NCBI RefSeq assembly: GCF_002005205.3
Contig: NZ_CP019701.2
Location: 2,170,001-2,234,000, forward strand
DNA length: 64,000 nucleotides
DNA from: Rhizobium rhizogenes
GTDB taxonomy: Bacteria; Pseudomonadota; Alphaproteobacteria; Rhizobiales; Rhizobiaceae
Reading direction: 5' to 3'
The notes below the pieces were generated by a model. It was not told where the DNA came from and made no database searches. It saw nothing but the letters and a program-made list of their open reading frames with translations. Both the position numbers and the translations under genes were made by a program. Position 1 is the first letter of the stretch. Every line of letters begins with the position of its first letter. Positions 34,506-42,881 of the stretch are shown piece by piece.

Positions 34506-36023
34506 ATGAGTACGTTTGAATTCCTGCTGCACGGTCTTGAGGTTGCTGCCCAACCCATGAACCTGCTCTATGCGCTGATCGGCGTCACGCTCGGCACCGC
34601 CGTCGGCGTTCTGCCCGGTATCGGCCCGGCGCTGACGGTCGCGCTGCTTCTGCCTGTCACCTACCGGCTCGATCCCGCCGGCTCGCTCATCATGTTCGCG
34701 GGCATCTATTATGGCGGCATGTATGGCGGATCGACCACCTCGATCCTGCTCAACACGCCGGGCGAAAGCGCCTCGATCGTCACAGCGCTCGAAGGCAACA
34801 AGATGGCCCGCAAGGGCAGAGGCGGCCCGGCCCTTGCCACCGCCGCCATCGGCTCCTTCGTCGCCGGCCTCATCGCCACCATCGCGCTCGCCTTCATCGC
34901 GCCCTATATCGTCAAGCTGGCGCTGGTCTTCGGCCCGCGTGAATATTTCGCGCTGATGGTGCTCGCCTTCGTCACCGTTTCCTCCGCTTTCGGGGATTCG
35001 GCACTGCGCGGCCTCACCTCGCTGTTCATCGGTTTTGCGCTTGCCATCGTCGGCATCGACCAGCTGACCGGCCAGACCCGCATGAGCTTCGGCGTTCCCG
35101 ATCTGCTCGACGGTGTGGAAGTGACGACGCTCGCGGTTGCCATGTTCGCCATCGGCGAAACGCTGTTCATCGTCGCGCAGGGCAGCACCGGCCCCGACAA
35201 GGTCGAAGCCGTCAAGGGCTCGGTCTGGATGAGCGCGCAGGACTGGGCACGCTCCTGGAAAGCCTGGTTGCGTGGTACGCTGATCGGCTTCCCCATCGGC
35301 GCCATGCCGGCGGGCGGTGCTGAAATCGGCACCTTCCTGTCCTATGCCACCGAAAAGAAGCTGACCAAATATCCGGAAGAATTCGGTCATGGCGCCATCG
35401 AAGGCGTCGCCGGTCCGGAAGCCGCCAACAATGCGTCCGCCGCCGGCACGCTGGTGCCACTGCTCACGCTCGGCCTGCCGACCACGGCAACCGCCGCCAT
35501 CATGCTCGCCGGCTTCCAGCAATATGGCCTGCAGCCCGGCCCGCTGCTCTTCGCCACCAATCCGCAGCTCGTCTGGGGCCTGATCGCCAGCCTGTTCATC
35601 GCCAACCTGATGCTGCTGGTGCTCAACCTGCCACTCGTTGGCCTGTGGGTGAAGCTGCTGACCATTCCGAAGCCCTGGCTTTATGCCGGCATCCTGCTGT
35701 TTGCGACGCTCGGCACCATCGGCGCCAACCCGTCGGTCTTCGAACTCGGCATGCTGCTCGCTTTCGGTATCCTCGGCTATATCATGCGCATCTTCGGTTA
35801 TCCGATTGCACCTGCGGTCGTTGGTCTCATCCTCGGTCCGCTTGCCGAACAGCAGCTGCGCCGCGCGCTTGCCATCGGTCAGGGCGACCCGACGGTGCTG
35901 TTCACCTCGCCGATTGCCGTTGGCCTGTTCATCGTTGCGGCAGCCGCCTTCATCATCCCGCTGATCATGCGTATCCGCGGCCGTGGCGAGGTGCTGACGC
36001 AGCTTGCCGCCAACGAGGACTGA
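34506..36023 (+). CDS. tctA: tricarboxylate transporter large subunit TctA
   Basis: A 505-residue membrane protein with about 11-12 helices. Signature segments include [18 protein letters not shown] and [20 protein letters not shown], the TctA hallmark, and [14 protein letters not shown] in the second half. It is the main translocation subunit, probably proton- or sodium-coupled. A classic hairpin terminator follows the stop. Confidence 0.94.
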   Translation: MSTFEFLLHGLEVAAQPMNLLYALIGVTLGTAVGVLPGIGPALTVALLLPVTYRLDPAGSLIMFAGIYYGGMYGGSTTSILLNTPGESASIVTALEGNKMARKGRGGPALATAAIGSFVAGLIATIALAFIAPYIVKLALVFGPREYFALMVLAFVTVSSAFGDSALRGLTSLFIGFALAIVGIDQLTGQTRMSFGVPDLLDGVEVTTLAVAMFAIGETLFIVAQGSTGPDKVEAVKGSVWMSAQDWARSWKAWLRGTLIGFPIGAMPAGGAEIGTFLSYATEKKLTKYPEEFGHGAIEGVAGPEAANNASAAGTLVPLLTLGLPTTATAAIMLAGFQQYGLQPGPLLFATNPQLVWGLIASLFIANLMLLVLNLPLVGLWVKLLTIPKPWLYAGILLFATLGTIGANPSVFELGMLLAFGILGYIMRIFGYPIAPAVVGLILGPLAEQQLRRALAIGQGDPTVLFTSPIAVGLFIVAAAAFIIPLIMRIRGRGEVLTQLAANED

Positions 36024-36050
36024 GAAACCAGGAACCTCCCAAGGCAACTG

Positions 36051-36082
36051 GCCCCGCATCCTGCCGGATGCGGGGCTTTTTT
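36051..36082 (+). terminator. tctCBA terminator
   Basis: GCCCCGCATC (36051-36060) pairs with GATGCGGGGC (36067-36076) around CTGCCG and is followed by six T residues. Confidence 0.9.
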
Positions 36083-36153
36083 ATTCACATCAACGGGATA
36101 TCTGGCGCAGACGTGACCATGATATAATTCCGGTCCAACCCCAGGAGAAAACC

Positions 36154-36414
36154 ATGCGCAAGATCGCGATCATGATGGTTCTGGCCCTTGCCGGCTGCGC
36201 CACCGCCGCTCCCGACGTGGAGCCCATTCCCGGCAGCATCACCTATGGTGGCCAGCCCCGCACCAAACTGACCAAATCCCCCATCGGCAGCACGCTCAGC
36301 AATGAATTTGTCATGGGCGACGGGCGGCTGGCGATCGAGACCTACCGGATACAGCCGGACCGCTCCCTGAAGCTGGAGAGACGCGAGATCGTCGGCGACT
36401 GGCCGCCCGAGTGA
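36154..36414 (+). CDS. small lipoprotein of unknown function
   Basis: An 86-residue protein with a lipobox LAGC (MVLALAGCATA, Cys about residue 15) and a mature part of about 70 residues containing SITYGGQPRTKLTKSPIGS. It is probably anchored in the outer membrane. Start ATG with CAGGAG seven bases upstream. A TATAAT at 36123-36128 could be its -10 box. Family unknown to me. Confidence 0.75.
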   Translation: MRKIAIMMVLALAGCATAAPDVEPIPGSITYGGQPRTKLTKSPIGSTLSNEFVMGDGRLAIETYRIQPDRSLKLERREIVGDWPPE

Positions 36415-36465
36415 GGCGTGCGGCCACAGACCGGGTTTGCGACGCGAGTGAAAAACGGTGCGTCC

Positions 36466-36494
36466 GTCATGCTCGGGCTTGTCCCGAGGATGAC
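36466..36494. repeat. short palindrome, CTCGGGCTTG family
   Basis: GTCATGCTCGGG and CCCGAGGATGAC face each other around CTTGT. This is a single arm of the element seen in full at 37655-37737. Confidence 0.6.
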
Positions 36495-36550
36495 GTCCGG
36501 AGAGATTGCAAACCATGCTCCACCGTCTCCACATTTCCCGCTCACCGCAA

Positions 36551-36567
36551 TTCAGAACCGTTCTAAA
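36551..36567. promoter_or_regulatory. Irr-type iron-control element upstream of the siderophore operon
   Basis: A 17-base near-palindrome, TTCAGAACCGTTCTAAA, close to the rhizobial ICE pattern (TTTAGAA-N3-TTCTAAA); only position 3 breaks the symmetry. It is 111 bases ahead of the binding-protein start. Irr regulates iron genes in rhizobia; binding here is inferred. Confidence 0.55.
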
Positions 36568-36677
36568 ACATATTTTTGATTTCCGCCGACCTTGTCAATA
36601 AAGCTGATAACGAACATCAAGTTAACCCGACGGAAAGCTTTCCGCCGGTCCAGAACCATATTGCAAGGGACATATTC

Positions 36678-37616
36678 GTGGCCATCAACTTCACCTTCCC
36701 CGTTCGGCTGCTGGCGGCAGCGGCCTTCAGCCTTGGCGCGATGACCGCGGGCGCGCAGGAAATGACGATCAAGCACGCGCAGGGCGAAACCGTGCTGAAA
36801 GCGGCACCGAAGAAGGTTCTGGTTCTGGATATTCCCTCGCTCGACAATCTCGATGCGCTGGGCGTCGAGCCGACAGGCGTGGTCGGCTCCAACCTGCCGG
36901 CCTATCTGCAGAAATATGCCGACGACAAATATCTGAAGGTCGGCACGCTGTTTGAGCCCGATTACGAGGCGATCAATGCGGCTGAAGCCGATCTCGTCAT
37001 CGTCGGCGGCCGTTCGCGGGCGAAATATCCTGACGTTTCGAAGATCACGCCCGCCATCGACATGTCGATCGATTCCAAGGAATTCATCAACAGCGTCAAA
37101 GGCAACATCACCAAGCTCGGCGATATCTTCGGCAAGCAGGAAGAGGCAAAGAAGCTCGATGCCGCCCTCGACGAAAAAGTCGCCAGGCTGAAAGAGATCG
37201 CCCCGAATTCCGGCACGGCGATGATCCTCCTGACCAATGCCGGCAAGGTCGGCGTGTATGGCCCGAGCTCGCGCACGGGCTGGCTGCACACCGAAATCGG
37301 CTTCAAGCCGGTCGCCGCCGACATTGATGACCGCTTCGACCGCGGCGACGTCGTATCCTTCGAATATCTGGCCGAGGTCAATCCCGAGTGGCTGTTCGTG
37401 ATCGACCGTGACGCCGGCATCGGCCGCGCCACCGACCCCGGCAAGGCCGCCGCACAGGTGCTGGACAACGAACTGATCCACCAGACCAATGCCTGGAAGA
37501 AAAAGCAGATCGTCTATCTCGATCCGCAGGCGGCCTATATCGTCAGCAGCGGTTATACGGCGCTCAACACCCTGCTCGATCAGGTCTACAAGGCCGTCTC
37601 CGAGAAGAAGTCGTAA
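36678..37616 (+). CDS. siderophore ABC transporter binding protein (FatB/CeuE/YclQ-like)
   Basis: A 312-residue periplasmic binding protein with a signal peptide (about 1-28, ending AGAQ). The opening TIKHAQGETVLKAAPKKVLVLD and NLDALGVEPTGVVG match FatB/CeuE/YclQ-type proteins that bind catecholate siderophores such as enterobactin fragments or petrobactin. The GTG at 36678 has AAGGGA upstream and begins the signal. It leads a four-gene operon and follows an Irr-type box. Confidence 0.87.
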   Translation: MAINFTFPVRLLAAAAFSLGAMTAGAQEMTIKHAQGETVLKAAPKKVLVLDIPSLDNLDALGVEPTGVVGSNLPAYLQKYADDKYLKVGTLFEPDYEAINAAEADLVIVGGRSRAKYPDVSKITPAIDMSIDSKEFINSVKGNITKLGDIFGKQEEAKKLDAALDEKVARLKEIAPNSGTAMILLTNAGKVGVYGPSSRTGWLHTEIGFKPVAADIDDRFDRGDVVSFEYLAEVNPEWLFVIDRDAGIGRATDPGKAAAQVLDNELIHQTNAWKKKQIVYLDPQAAYIVSSGYTALNTLLDQVYKAVSEKKS

Positions 37617-37654
37617 AGACTGCCGGGCATCCAATCCTGAAGGCTGCTCCACAC

Positions 37655-37737
37655 CCTTTGTCATCCTCGGGCTTGACCCGAGGATCCATCGCGCGTCAGG
37701 TTGTGGATCCTCGGGTCAAGCCCGAGGATGACAAAGG
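37655..37737. repeat. 34-bp perfect inverted repeat (CCTCGGGCTTGACCCGAGG family)
   Basis: Arms 37655-37688 and 37704-37737 are exact complements around a 15-base loop; each arm is itself a palindrome. It lies inside the siderophore operon between the binding protein and the first permease gene. There is no T run after it. Confidence 0.85.
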
Positions 37738-37809
37738 AGAGGTCGCACAACTGTTTCGACAGCCTGCGAAGCCACCGGGAGCTTTCACCATTTTCGAAAA
37801 ATCGCCGAA

Positions 37810-38775
37810 GTGAAATCTCTGTCCCTCATCCTTGCCCTGTTGCTCGCCCTGGTGCTCGCCATCACCAGCCTGTTCGTCGGCGTGAGCAACGTTTCGCTCA
37901 CAACGCTCTTCGCGCCTGATACGAGCGCGGATGCGCTGCGCGTGCTGCTCGTCAGCCGCATTCCACGCACGCTGGCGCTCATCTTGGCCGGCAGCTCGAT
38001 GGCGATTGCCGGTCTCATCATGCAGATGCTGGTGCGCAACCGCTTCGTGGAACCTTCGACGGCCGGCACGACCGAATCCGCCGGTCTCGGCCTTCTCGTC
38101 GTCACCCTGTTTGCACCCGAAACGCCGATCTTCGGCAAGATGCTGGTGGCAGCCGTTTTCGCGCTCGCCGGCACGGCGCTTTTCCTGCGTATCCTGAGAC
38201 AGGTGCCGCTGCGCGATGTGCTGCTGGTGCCGTTGATCGGCATCATGCTCGGCGGCGTCATTTCCGCCGTCACCACATTCTTCGCCTATCGTTTCGACCT
38301 GCTGCAATCGCTCGGCGCATGGATGACGGGGGATTTTTCCGGCGTGCTGCGCGGCCGGTATGAATTGCTGTGGGTCGGTTTCATCTTCGCCATTGCCGCC
38401 TATCTCGCCGCCGACCGCTTCACCGTGGCCGGCATGGGGCGCGACTTCACCACCAATCTCGGTCTCAACTACCGCCGGGTGATGGCGCTCGGCCTCACCA
38501 TCGTTTCGCTGGTCAGCGCCGTCGTCGTCGTCACCGTCGGCATGATCCCCTTTCTCGGCCTGATCGTACCGAATGTCGTCAGCCTGATGATCGGCGACAA
38601 TATGCGCCGCTCCGTGCCCTGGGTGGCAACGCTTGGCGCGGTCTTCGTGCTTTCCTGCGACATCATCGGCCGGACCGTGCGCGCGCCTTACGAAATACCG
38701 ATCGGCACCGTGGTCGGCGTCATCGGCAGCGCGCTGTTCCTCTATCTCCTGCTGCGGAAACGCCACCATGCGTGA
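37810..38775 (+). CDS. siderophore ABC permease 1 (FecCD type)
   Basis: A 321-residue permease with about ten helices. It carries the SRIPRTLALILAGSSMAIAG block and the coupling segment before GRYELLWVGF. It forms a heterodimeric channel with the next gene. GTG start at 37810. The start of the next gene overlaps its end by eight bases. A long inverted repeat separates it from the binding-protein gene, which could lower expression of the downstream genes. Confidence 0.9.
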   Translation: MKSLSLILALLLALVLAITSLFVGVSNVSLTTLFAPDTSADALRVLLVSRIPRTLALILAGSSMAIAGLIMQMLVRNRFVEPSTAGTTESAGLGLLVVTLFAPETPIFGKMLVAAVFALAGTALFLRILRQVPLRDVLLVPLIGIMLGGVISAVTTFFAYRFDLLQSLGAWMTGDFSGVLRGRYELLWVGFIFAIAAYLAADRFTVAGMGRDFTTNLGLNYRRVMALGLTIVSLVSAVVVVTVGMIPFLGLIVPNVVSLMIGDNMRRSVPWVATLGAVFVLSCDIIGRTVRAPYEIPIGTVVGVIGSALFLYLLLRKRHHA

Positions 38776-39736
38776 GAGACATCCCGACCGGCGTGCAAGA
38801 ACCGTTCTGCTCGTGCTTGCGGCATTGGCATTGATCTCCATGGCCGCCTTCATGACGCTCGGCGCAAAAGGCAGCTGGAGTTTCGTGCTGCCCTTTCGCG
38901 GCATCAAGCTTCTATCGCTCTTGCTGGTGGCCTATGCCATCGCCGTCTCCACCGTGCTGTTCCAGACGGTCACCAACAACCGCATCCTCACCCCTTCGGT
39001 GATGGGTTTCGATTCGCTTTACGTGCTGATGCAGACCGGGCTGATCTTCGTCTTCGGCTCGGCAACCGTTGTCATGATCGATCCGCAGCTGAAGTTCATC
39101 GTTGAAACCGCGCTGCTCGTCACCTTTTCCGCCCTGCTCTACCGCTGGCTTTTCGTCGGCGCGGAACGCAGCCTGCATCTTCTCGTACTGGTCGGCATCG
39201 TCTTCGGCGTCTTTTTCCGCAGCCTCTCGGGTTTCATGCAGCGCGTGCTCGATCCGAACGAATATACGGTGCTGCAGGATGTGCTCTTCGCCAGCTTCAA
39301 CTCCATCGATTCCACGCTTCTGACGATCTCGGCGATCATCATCGGTGTCGTGACCATCATCGGGCTGTGCCTCATGCACACGCTCGACGTCCTCTCGCTT
39401 GGCCGGGCGACGGCCATCAGCCTCGGGGTCGACTATAAACGCACGGTCACGGTCATCCTCGTGCTGGTCTCCGTGCTCGTCGCCGTCTCAACCGCGCTCG
39501 TCGGCCCGGTCATGTTCTTCGGCCTGCTGGTCGCCGCCCTTGCCCATTATCTCACCGGCAACAACAAACACGCCTATGTGCTGCCGGCGGCGATCCTCAT
39601 CGCCATAATCTGCCTCGTCGGTGGCCAGGTGGTGCTGGAGCGGGTCTTCGCCTTCGATACGGCGCTTTCCATCATCATCGAATTTCTGGGCGGCATCGTC
39701 TTTATCGGTCTTATTTTGAAGCGGGGTGCGCGATGA
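38768..39736 (+). CDS. siderophore ABC permease 2 (FecCD type)
   Basis: A 322-residue permease with an arginine-rich N-terminus and about ten helices. It shares the TNNRILTPSVMGFDSLYVLMQ segment with FatC/YclO-type partners. It overlaps the first permease gene by eight bases and the ATPase gene by four, so the three are translationally coupled. Start ATG at 38768. Confidence 0.9.
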   Translation: MRERHPDRRARTVLLVLAALALISMAAFMTLGAKGSWSFVLPFRGIKLLSLLLVAYAIAVSTVLFQTVTNNRILTPSVMGFDSLYVLMQTGLIFVFGSATVVMIDPQLKFIVETALLVTFSALLYRWLFVGAERSLHLLVLVGIVFGVFFRSLSGFMQRVLDPNEYTVLQDVLFASFNSIDSTLLTISAIIIGVVTIIGLCLMHTLDVLSLGRATAISLGVDYKRTVTVILVLVSVLVAVSTALVGPVMFFGLLVAALAHYLTGNNKHAYVLPAAILIAIICLVGGQVVLERVFAFDTALSIIIEFLGGIVFIGLILKRGAR

Positions 39737-40491
39737 TCATCGCCAGTCAGATCAGCAAATCCTATGGCGATACGCTCGTCGTCGACGGCGTCTCCGTCTC
39801 CATTCCGGCAGGCGGCGTCACCTCGATCATCGGCCCGAACGGGGCGGGAAAATCGACGCTGCTCTCCATCGTCGCGCGGCTTATGTCCATGGATGCCGGA
39901 ACCGTGACGGTCGATGGGCTGGATGTGAGCAAGACCGCTTCCGACACGCTGGCAAAACGCCTCTCGATCCTGCGGCAAGACAACCACATTTCCTCGCGCC
40001 TGACGGTGCGCGATCTCGTCGGTTTTGGCCGTTACCCCTATTCCAAGGGCCGCCCCACCATTGAGGACAAGGTCCACATCGACCGGGCACTGGAGTATCT
40101 GCATCTGGAACCCCTGGCTGGCCGCTTTCTGGATGAGCTTTCCGGCGGCCAGCGCCAGCGCGCCTTCGTGGCCATGGTTCTGTGTCAGGACACGGATTAT
40201 GTGCTGCTCGACGAGCCACTCAACAATCTCGACATGAAACATGCCTCCAGCATGATGAAGATCATGCGCAAGGCAGCCGACGAATTGAAGAAGACCGTGG
40301 TTCTGGTGCTGCACGACATCAACTTCGCCTCCTGGTATTCCGACACCATCATCGCCATGCGCGAGGGCCGCATCTGCCATCAGGGACCGGCGCAGGAGAT
40401 CATTCGCCCGGATATCCTCGGGGATATCTACGACATGCCCATCCGCGTCGAGGACATAGACGGCCGGCGCATCTGCCTGTTTTACGAATGA
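39733..40491 (+). CDS. siderophore ABC transporter ATP-binding protein
   Basis: A 252-residue ATPase: Walker A GPNGAGKST (about 35-43), signature LSGGQRQRAFVAM, Walker B YVLLDEPLNNLDMK, and switch His VLHDINFASWY. It closes the operon and resembles FatE/YclP. It overlaps the second permease gene by four bases. Confidence 0.92.
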   Translation: MIIASQISKSYGDTLVVDGVSVSIPAGGVTSIIGPNGAGKSTLLSIVARLMSMDAGTVTVDGLDVSKTASDTLAKRLSILRQDNHISSRLTVRDLVGFGRYPYSKGRPTIEDKVHIDRALEYLHLEPLAGRFLDELSGGQRQRAFVAMVLCQDTDYVLLDEPLNNLDMKHASSMMKIMRKAADELKKTVVLVLHDINFASWYSDTIIAMREGRICHQGPAQEIIRPDILGDIYDMPIRVEDIDGRRICLFYE

Positions 40492-40612
40492 CATGATGAT
40501 TGTGCAGGATTTTCACTGTCGCATTGCCTAACATGGAACAGGGCTACGGCCCGGACGTTAAACGACGGACTTTTCCAACGCGGCATTCCGTCCGCAACTT
40601 CAGGAGACATCG

Positions 40613-41101
40613 ATGAAGACGCACAAGACGAAGAACGACCTGCCTTCCAACGCGAAATCGACCGTGATCGGCATTTTGAACGAATCTCTGGCCTCGGTTA
40701 TCGATCTCGCGCTCGTCACCAAGCAGGCGCACTGGAACCTGAAGGGCCCGCAATTCATCGCCGTCCACGAACTTCTCGACACGTTCCGCGCCCAGCTCGA
40801 CAATCACGGCGACACGATTGCCGAACGCGTCGTGCAGCTTGGCGGTACCGCACTCGGCAGCCTGCAGGCCGTCTCCTCGACGACGAAGCTCAAGGCCTAC
40901 CCAACCGACATCTATAAAATCCACGATCACCTCGACGAATTGATCGAGCGTTATGGCGAGGTGGCGAACATGATCCGCAAGGCGATCGACGATTCCGACG
41001 AGGCCGGCGATCCGACAACGGCCGACATCTTCACCGCCGCCTCGCGCGATCTCGACAAGGCGCTGTGGTTCCTCGAAGCGCATGTGCAGGAAAAGAGCTG
41101 A
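40613..41101 (+). CDS. dps: Dps ferritin-like DNA-protection protein
   Basis: A 162-residue subunit of a Dps dodecamer that oxidises and stores iron and shields DNA. Ferroxidase ligands His40, His52, Asp67 and Glu71 have the family spacing (+12, +15, +4). The lysine-rich N-terminus (MKTHKTKNDLP) can contact DNA. It stands 121 bases after the siderophore operon and has its own terminator. The link with iron uptake is by location; its promoter has no clear box. Confidence 0.95.
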   Translation: MKTHKTKNDLPSNAKSTVIGILNESLASVIDLALVTKQAHWNLKGPQFIAVHELLDTFRAQLDNHGDTIAERVVQLGGTALGSLQAVSSTTKLKAYPTDIYKIHDHLDELIERYGEVANMIRKAIDDSDEAGDPTTADIFTAASRDLDKALWFLEAHVQEKS

Positions 41102-41126
41102 GCGGAAATCCGCCCGCCAAACAGCA

Positions 41127-41157
41127 AAGCGCCCGGATCATCCGGGCGCTTTTTTTT
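41127..41157 (+). terminator. dps terminator
   Basis: AAGCGCCCGGA (41127-41137) pairs with TCCGGGCGCTT (41141-41151) around TCA and runs into a string of T. Confidence 0.93.
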
Positions 41158-41169
41158 CATATTCAAGCG

Positions 41170-41391
41170 TCAGTGGCGCCGCAGAACGGCAAGCCCGATG
41201 TCCCGCAGCATCTCATGATCGAGAATGCCGCGCTGGGCGCTGCGGATCAGAACCGCTGCGCACTCGTTGGCAACGTGGCTGCTGCGATCTTGAAGGCACT
41301 CGAAACATACGCCATCGAAAATATTCTGCAGATCGGTGATCTGCTCCGGCGACAACTGTGCGCCAACCCGTTCAAAAGCTGCATACGACAA
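41170..41391 (-). CDS. small conserved-type hypothetical protein, TTG start
   Basis: A 73-residue soluble, mostly helical protein opening MSYAAFERVGAQLSPEQITDL. A perfect AGGAGG (41399-41404) sits seven bases before a TTG, the only in-frame start that fits. It contains Cys29 and Cys32 (C-F-E-C). I recall similar short rhizobial proteins, but no function. It faces the dps terminator. Confidence 0.7.
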   Translation of the reverse strand: MSYAAFERVGAQLSPEQITDLQNIFDGVCFECLQDRSSHVANECAAVLIRSAQRGILDHEMLRDIGLAVLRRH

Positions 41392-41762
41392 GGCTCATCC
41401 TCCTGATGATATGCCAAGTATCGTTTCTTCTTTTCGTGGACATGAAATTTGTACACCCGAACGAATCACTTGTCGAATCAGATTTTAACCAAATGTAAAC
41501 AGGTAATTTTCTGGCCCTTTGGCAGGCGATTCGCCTTTCGCCGCCACAATAAAGGCCTGCCGAAACAATGCCTTCCGCCGCCATGGGGCTTCCTGAGGCC
41601 GCAGCGGGCCACCCGTTTCGAATAAAGCCCCAGACAGAAGGATTTCCACCGAAACCACAAAAGAAACTGTTGCATTCCAAAATCGATTGAGCGATATAGC
41701 ACCCGTCGCCGAACTTCGGCGGTCCGCAGTCCAGCGAACTACCCCGGACCAGCGGTTTTTGA
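41392..41762. other. 371-base region without a protein gene
   Basis: It lies between the small TTG-start gene and tRNA-Gly. TTGCAT at 41670-41675 and ATATAG at 41694-41699 (18-base spacer) could be the tRNA promoter. No open frame with a ribosome site is seen in either direction. Confidence 0.4.
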
Positions 41763-41837
41763 GCGGGTGTAGCTCAGGGGTAGAGCACAACCTTGCCAAG
41801 GTTGGGGTCGAGGGTTCAAATCCCTTCGCCCGCTCCA
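41763..41837 (+). tRNA. tRNA-Gly (anticodon GCC)
   Basis: 75 bases including an encoded CCA. The seven-bp acceptor stem pairs GCGGGTG with CGCCCGC (one G-T pair), the discriminator base is T, and the anticodon loop TTGCCAA gives GCC. D-arm AGCTCAGGGGTAGAGC and T-loop GGTTCAAAT are standard. Confidence 0.96.
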
Positions 41838-41986
41838 GTCTTCCAGATCAGACAGATAGATTTTCACCGTCCCGGATGTGAGACGCGTCGTTTTTGCGGC
41901 TGTAGAAATGTATCGCCGTGCCGAATGTACGGAGTTTCCCACGCAAGAGGAAACCGGGAAGAGCGTTCCCTCCCCGGTCGTCATCA

Positions 41987-42820
41987 TCAGGCAGCCTGAT
42001 CCCAGACGGGCGCCAGCCCATCCGGCGAAACGATGCGGCCATCCGGCCTGGCGAGCGCACGGATCGCCGCCATTTCATCGGCGGAAAGCTCGAAATCGAA
42101 GATGGCGAGATTTTCATCGACACGGGCTTCGCTGACCGTTTTCGAAAGGGCAACGACACCCTGCTGCTGTACCAGCCAGCGCAGAACCACCTGCGCCACC
42201 GACTTGCCACGGCCTGCGGCAATCTCCTTCAGAACCGGATCGGCGAACACCTTGCCGTCAGCCATGCCGTAATAACCCGTCACCGACATGCCCGCTTCTC
42301 TGGCGGCCGCCATCACCACGTCCTGATCGATATAGGGGTGGTATTCGATCTGGTTCGTGACGATCGGAGCTTTGGAGAGCTTCACCGCCTCGGCCATCAG
42401 CGCCGTATTGAAGTTGGAGACGCCGATATGGCGGACCTTGCCCGCTTCCTTTACCGCGTTCAGCGCACCGATCTGTTCCGCAAGCGAAACCGCCTCGTTC
42501 GGCCAGTGCAGCAGCAGCAGATCGACATAATCGGTCTTCAGCTTTTTCAGGCTCTCATCGACGGAAGCGAGGAAAGCATCATGTTTGTAGTTCTCGACCC
42601 AGACCTTGGTGGTGAGGAAGATATCGCCCCGCGCAATGCCGGAGGCGGCGATGGCCTCTCCGACCTCGGCCTCATTGCCGTAAATCTGGGCCGTGTCGAT
42701 ATGGCGAAAACCGGCTTTCAGCGCATGGGGAACGATGCGCAGGACATCCGGGCCGGGAATGCGGAAGGTGCCGAAGCCGAGGGCAGGAATGGAAGCGCCA
42801 TTTGCGGTAACATCAAACAT
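41987..42820 (-). CDS. aldo/keto reductase
   Basis: A 277-residue (beta/alpha)8 NADPH-dependent reductase. The catalytic tetrad is visible: Asp42 and Tyr47 in HIDTAQIYGNE, Lys72 in LTTKVW, His105 in LLLHWPNE. The cofactor region near the C-terminus is also present. It resembles the DkgA/DkgB group, which reduces 2,5-diketo-gluconate or methylglyoxal. The start at 42820 follows AAAGGAG. It lies 61 bases downstream of the MFS gene on the same strand, probably in the same operon. Confidence 0.92.
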   Translation of the reverse strand: MFDVTANGASIPALGFGTFRIPGPDVLRIVPHALKAGFRHIDTAQIYGNEAEVGEAIAASGIARGDIFLTTKVWVENYKHDAFLASVDESLKKLKTDYVDLLLLHWPNEAVSLAEQIGALNAVKEAGKVRHIGVSNFNTALMAEAVKLSKAPIVTNQIEYHPYIDQDVVMAAAREAGMSVTGYYGMADGKVFADPVLKEIAAGRGKSVAQVVLRWLVQQQGVVALSKTVSEARVDENLAIFDFELSADEMAAIRALARPDGRIVSPDGLAPVWDQAA

Positions 42821-42881
42821 ATATTTTCTCCTTTGAGATGACCCGGCCGACTTGGGAGCGGCCAGGAATTTCATGAAAAGT

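Noticed and set aside
34425..36059. A 544-codon minus-strand frame opposite tctA
   Set aside because: tctA has family signatures and a terminator; the reverse frame has none.
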